Shown in pieces: positions 6,501 to 8,278 of a stretch of DNA of 8,278 nt. Position 1 is the stretch's first letter. Each line of letters begins with the position of its first letter. The DNA comes from Clostridia bacterium (GTDB taxonomy: Bacteria > Bacillota_A > Clostridia > Christensenellales > Aristaeellaceae): contig JAGBBE010000098.1 of assembly GCA_017938645.1 (NCBI GenBank), positions 1 to 8,278 on the forward strand, in the 5' to 3' direction. The notes below the pieces were generated by a model. That model ran no database searches and was not told the DNA's origin. It saw nothing but the letters and a program-made list of their open reading frames with translations. Position numbers and translations under genes: made by a program.

Positions 6501-8278
6501 CTTGAACCGCTGCCCTGCGGAAGCCAGTAAGCGATCTGCATACCATCCTTCAGTTCGCTCATGGTAGATACACCTGTCCATGATGCGGTTGTAGCCGTCT
6601 GAGTGCCGACGATCAGTTCGATGCCGTCCCCGGACACGGAAATAGATGCAAGGTCGTCCTGATACTGCTGAGAACCGGTGACCGTAGAAACAATAGCGTC
6701 CGGCGTGATCTTCAGTTCTGCCGCATCCATACGTTCGCCCAAAGCATCAACCTCTGATTGATCCGCCTTTTCGGCCACCATCAGCTTGAGGTAGGTGTTG
6801 CTCGTGATGTCCATCGCATTGATGGCATTGAGCGTTGCTTCTCGAGCAAACAGCGTGTCAACATCGATATTGGCAGCGATCAGGCTTCTGATCGTAGCGT
6901 TGTCACCGAAGATTTCCTGCACATTCAGCGTCTTGGCTGTGATAGAGCCTTCGATCAGCTTTTCCGTGCCATGGATGGACAGATCAGCAACATCATCGTT
7001 TGCTACCTGCTTGAGGGTTGTGACAACTTCGCCGTTTTCATCAACGCTCACGGAATAAAAATGGCCGTCCGAGCCCTTCACAACAAGCTCGCCAACGGTC
7101 AGTGATACCATATTCGCTTCGGTCACAGCCAGCTTGGCGATGTAAAGCTCACCGGCAGTACCCTGCGTAATGATCGCGGTATCGGTAGCCAGATCTTTGA
7201 TATGCGACCAGTCAATATCAGCGGTTTCGATGTCGGCTTTGACCATGCTGGCTACTGCTGCAGTCAAGCTGTTGATCGCTGCCCAGTCAATATTCGCTTC
7301 ATCGATGTTCGCGCTGGTAATCTGTGCCTTGGAGATGGTAGCAATGTCAGCAGCCAGCGATTCGATCTGCGCCCATTCGATGTTGGCATTGATGATGTTC
7401 GCAGTGGTCAACTGGGCAGTGGAGATCATTGCAATAGAAGCATAAAGCTCATCTGTGGTTATCTGCCCGGCAGCCAATTCCTGAATCTTTGCAGAAACCG
7501 CAGTGATGGCGTTAGCATTCAGAGTTTCGATCAATGCCTGGGCGATATGCGCCTGAGTGATCGCAGCTGTCTGAATGTGAGCGCTCTGGATTGCCGCTGC
7601 CTTCACCTGCAGACTACCAACCGAACCGTTTTGCAGATGCCCGGAGCCGATGGAGTTAAGCATCAGCTTCGTACCGCTGATCGATCCGGAGGCCAGCTGG
7701 CGGGCAGAGATGGTCGTGCCTTCCAGTGTTTCGGCAGCCGTTCCTAGCGTGACACTGGTGTACTTACGAGTAAGACAATCGTAGGTGTATTGCGTCATGC
7801 GCATGGTTACTTCGAAGCCCAGGCGTCTTGCAATCACACGGACGGCATCGCCGAGAAAGATATCGGACAACGCGGCAAACTGCTTGTATTCTTCAGTATC
7901 CTTGCAGTTCACGAAGTCCACCTTCAAAGTGACTGTAGGCATATCGCAACCAGCGTCGTATTCAGCCTGCGCCGCGTTTCGCATATCCTGATAACAGGAT
8001 GTCAGGCTCTTATAGTTATCGCCTTCGGCCACTTCCTTGGCTCCAGACACTGGAAGGTGAATCCACTTCGGATGCGGGAAAGCGCTGATGTTTGGGCTGT
8101 CGATGTACAGTTCCGGGAGGTACAGAACATTGCCATCAGCATCTTCACCGGTGGGCATGATGCGCGTAACAGCATCGGTCATATCCACATCGATGGAGAT
8201 ACCAGTAAGGTTTTTCTTCTCACGGATTTGCACCTCGCTGTCCGTACCAACGCGGCTTACGAGGAAAACATCAAACCA
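3527..8278 (-). CDS. Giant tail-tip/spike protein: tail endopeptidase-type N-terminus, pentad-repeat shaft, beta-helix; N-terminus cut by window edge
   Basis: The frame runs open from the right edge for 1583 codons; GTG at 8233 is only an internal codon. Residues are counted from the first codon in the window. The N-terminus (1-185) has KKNLTGI and VTRIMPTG, typical of the prophage tail endopeptidase family (Prophage_tail), and ends with YDCLTRKYTSVTLG; its upstream half is missing. Pentad repeats fill about 190-360 and 446-491. Heptad-like segments with the ITP motif lie near 506-533, 837-864 and 1048-1071. A domain at about 566-665 (YWLPQGSGSS, ending TDTYDRIR) and a jelly-roll-like domain at 875-1045 (GRNYCLNS, ending DWSAAPED) look carbohydrate-binding. 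MLWLD and LKRWNGSTW mark 1105-1115. A pectate-lyase-like right-handed beta-helix at about 1200-1400 and a DNRLRE-like beta sandwich at 1460-1583 form the end. It likely sits at the tail tip, binds receptor and may cut the wall. N-terminal call is firm; the domains after about 560 are inferred from sequence texture. Confidence 0.88.
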   Translation of the reverse strand, partial: WFDVFLVSRVGTDSEVQIREKKNLTGISIDVDMTDAVTRIMPTGEDADGNVLYLPELYIDSPNISAFPHPKWIHLPVSGAKEVAEGDNYKSLTSCYQDMRNAAQAEYDAGCDMPTVTLKVDFVNCKDTEEYKQFAALSDIFLGDAVRVIARRLGFEVTMRMTQYTYDCLTRKYTSVTLGTAAETLEGTTISARQLASGSISGTKLMLNSIGSGHLQNGSVGSLQVKAAAIQSAHIQTAAITQAHIAQALIETLNANAITAVSAKIQELAAGQITTDELYASIAMISTAQLTTANIINANIEWAQIESLAADIATISKAQITSANIDEANIDWAAINSLTAAVASMVKADIETADIDWSHIKDLATDTAIITQGTAGELYIAKLAVTEANMVSLTVGELVVKGSDGHFYSVSVDENGEVVTTLKQVANDDVADLSIHGTEKLIEGSITAKTLNVQEIFGDNATIRSLIAANIDVDTLFAREATLNAINAMDITSNTYLKLMVAEKADQSEVDALGERMDAAELKITPDAIVSTVTGSQQYQDDLASISVSGDGIELIVGTQTATTASWTGVSTMSELKDGMQIAYWLPQGSGSSVTLNLTLADGTTTGAIPVYYSGGTRLSTQYSAGNIIRLTYRENAKYYTSTIAQGWWADANYNTDTYDRIRHGTVKAKETCSYFKFIVSDNEGYYLLSAGKAFDVSKPILYLTSSVTAGYSTTNVYLAYSSITVRNHLSSFTGTLGASLYLVGTLVGSSFLPAETYLTCTPPTEEDGLTYMLLGLMTSAYAMNLFPEHPLYRFVDGAFQPLSQVAYEAYSEVGEVRTEMRTAIEQTNAAIALKADQTTVTALSNRVDSAEQQITPEAITSKVLQSAQYAFEKADGRNYCLNSAVEHKFVDGYYRLASGGTTTSTGQRLDLSDDFFSHSNGLSRMLFSFDIKRTNVDASAAATAGVYSGFWIYYNVYAADGTTISTTGRGFYMRTSDADFVATDSDWVHMTYGVYNFSSYNPIDVAYAYIGTTAQKGCTGTVEFRNFKVETSETWTDWSAAPEDIYGLSSRMSNAESRITQNASNIALKVSTSTFNAGNIYRGTTAPTTIYSNMLWLDLSLSPPILKRWNGSTWVSVGAQEVKTSGISIGSNNVAITTENFLLQLLDPANNENVLMEMSANGHVGFKQLYADEVISDSVAPAYSGSTWLWVDPTIATPTATDFRSLGEAVAVLNNKYLREDVHIYLPWGTDVYEPSGVLIQGIFGPGKLTIHGYSENSILNSYIKVKGCHATICFQDLYLRESRTLNGSNRQPYLIELQMDYYVEFVGCTLDANSITYDSVYSRGSYAYFDTCGFYNALQGLEVYTGQAYMMNCCGSCSWSMMCYGGIIIATGSVPGGSRGTGNNGQIFASSVYYDYGTSISPITPADTGILYATNTRSYRGGWRTDTYDVVQGVYSDSGYYSGISWNYGCMWFGLAQNLLSGCTVESATLTLHRKTGSGSSSARYVYLCAIYNTSASGAPNIAVNYGSIGTIGRDKQVTFSIPVDAVQGIADGIYGGLCLYETPYNFGSSNWSDSYMRMSGYDTDIEPYLEVVFSGSTAVG
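5066..5134 (-). repeat. Third copy of the heptad/ITP motif in the tail protein
   Basis: The encoded segment begins LSSRMSNAESRITQ and ends NIALKV. It keeps the L-x-x-R-M/V-x-x-A-E-x-x-I-T core of the two upstream copies (5687-5770 and 6680-6763), but the Pro after Thr is replaced by Gln. It sits after the jelly-roll-like domain. Such short heptads probably trimerise the spike between globular domains. Confidence 0.55.
5687..5770 (-). repeat. Second copy of the heptad/ITP motif in the tail protein
   Basis: The encoded segment runs from DQTTVTALSNRVDSAEQQ to ITPEAITSKV. It matches the copy at 6680-6763 in the pattern DQ-x-x-V-x-A-L-x-x-R-x-D-x-A-E-x-x-ITP-x-AI-x-S-x-V, ahead of the jelly-roll-like domain. 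Confidence 0.65.
6680..6763 (-). repeat. First copy of the heptad/ITP motif in the tail protein
   Basis: The encoded segment runs from DQSEVDALGERMDAAELK to ITPDAIVSTV. It is the first of three related copies. Each precedes or follows a separate globular domain, so they look like linkers that hold a trimer together. Confidence 0.65.
6806..6943 (-). repeat. Second block of pentad repeats in the tail protein
   Basis: The translated stretch beginning ITAKTLNVQEIFGDN places Ile or Leu every fifth residue for ten pentads (Ile, Leu, Ile, Ala, Leu, Ile, Leu, Ala, Ile, Ile). It is in a different phase from the first block at 7199-7723. The spacing is that of a pentapeptide-type beta-helix. Confidence 0.5.
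7169..7423 (-). repeat. Tandem 30-residue (90-bp) repeats within the pentad shaft
   Basis: Two full units (7423-7334 and 7333-7244) begin STAQLTTANI and SKAQITSANI. A third, shortened by five residues, begins VKADIETADI at 7243. Each full unit carries A-N-I, then A-N-I-E/D-W-A-x-I, then a Ser-Leu-Thr/Ala segment. The DNA has diverged, so the repeats are old or kept by protein structure. Confidence 0.7.
7199..7723 (-). repeat. Long in-register pentad lattice (pentapeptide-repeat-like) in the tail protein
   Basis: Over this stretch a hydrophobic residue (Ile, Leu, Val, rarely Met) falls on nearly every fifth residue, in one unbroken phase. The first 13 pentads (window residues 190-250) have no exception. 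The few breaks come later, near 255-280, 310 and 340. Many pentads read A-N-I, A-D-I, A-H-I or A-Q-I, close to the A(D/N)LXX rule of pentapeptide-repeat proteins with Ile in place of Leu. I infer a four-sided beta-helix shaft. Confidence 0.6.

Noticed and set aside
1..8278. CRISPR arrays, tRNAs, insertion sequences or a defence system
   Set aside because: I saw no evenly spaced short direct repeats, cloverleaf-like segments, transposase motifs or extra non-phage genes; the window is almost fully occupied by phage genes.

Overview
The window is the late end of a tailed-phage genome, most likely a prophage (or a phage contig) from a low-GC Gram-positive gut-type bacterium of the Clostridia. This is inferred from strong AAGGAGG ribosome-binding sites at nearly every gene, from protein families typical of Firmicutes siphophages, and from a large serine recombinase used as integrase. 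I cannot name a species. The base composition looks balanced by eye, not extreme.

All six genes I support lie on the minus strand, so the gene order is read from high to low coordinates. First comes a very large tail-tip/spike protein (8278 to 3527, cut by the right edge). It combines a tail-associated endopeptidase-type N-terminus, a shaft of pentad repeats, coiled-coil segments, carbohydrate-binding-like domains and a C-terminal beta-helix. Next is a 236-residue protein with two chitin-binding-type modules (3516 to 2806). The lysis pair follows: a holin (2761 to 2297) and a three-domain endolysin (2269 to 1163). A 53-residue SHOCT-like protein (1166 to 1005) overlaps the endolysin by ATGA. 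Last is a large serine integrase (953 to 1, cut by the left edge just where its zinc ribbon should begin).

The tail and lysis genes are tightly packed and probably form one late operon. Three intergenic control signals stand out: a weak hairpin between the tail and lysis modules, a terminator-like hairpin overlapping the holin stop codon, and a sigma70-type promoter over the stop codon of the SHOCT-like gene. That promoter has a 13-bp palindrome in its spacer and would let the integrase be expressed apart from the late operon. The holin starts with two closely spaced ATGs separated by Lys (M-K-M), as in the lambda S holin/antiholin pair.

The likely division of labour is: the tail protein and its CBM-bearing neighbour bind the host surface and open the wall on entry, holin and endolysin release progeny, and the integrase inserts the genome. 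The phage attachment site is expected just beyond the left edge. There is no gene-free stretch over 300 bases, and I found no tRNA, rRNA, CRISPR array or IS element. I see no clear sign of a wholly new system. The most useful leads are the control signals around lysis and integrase, and the repeat architecture of the tail protein.
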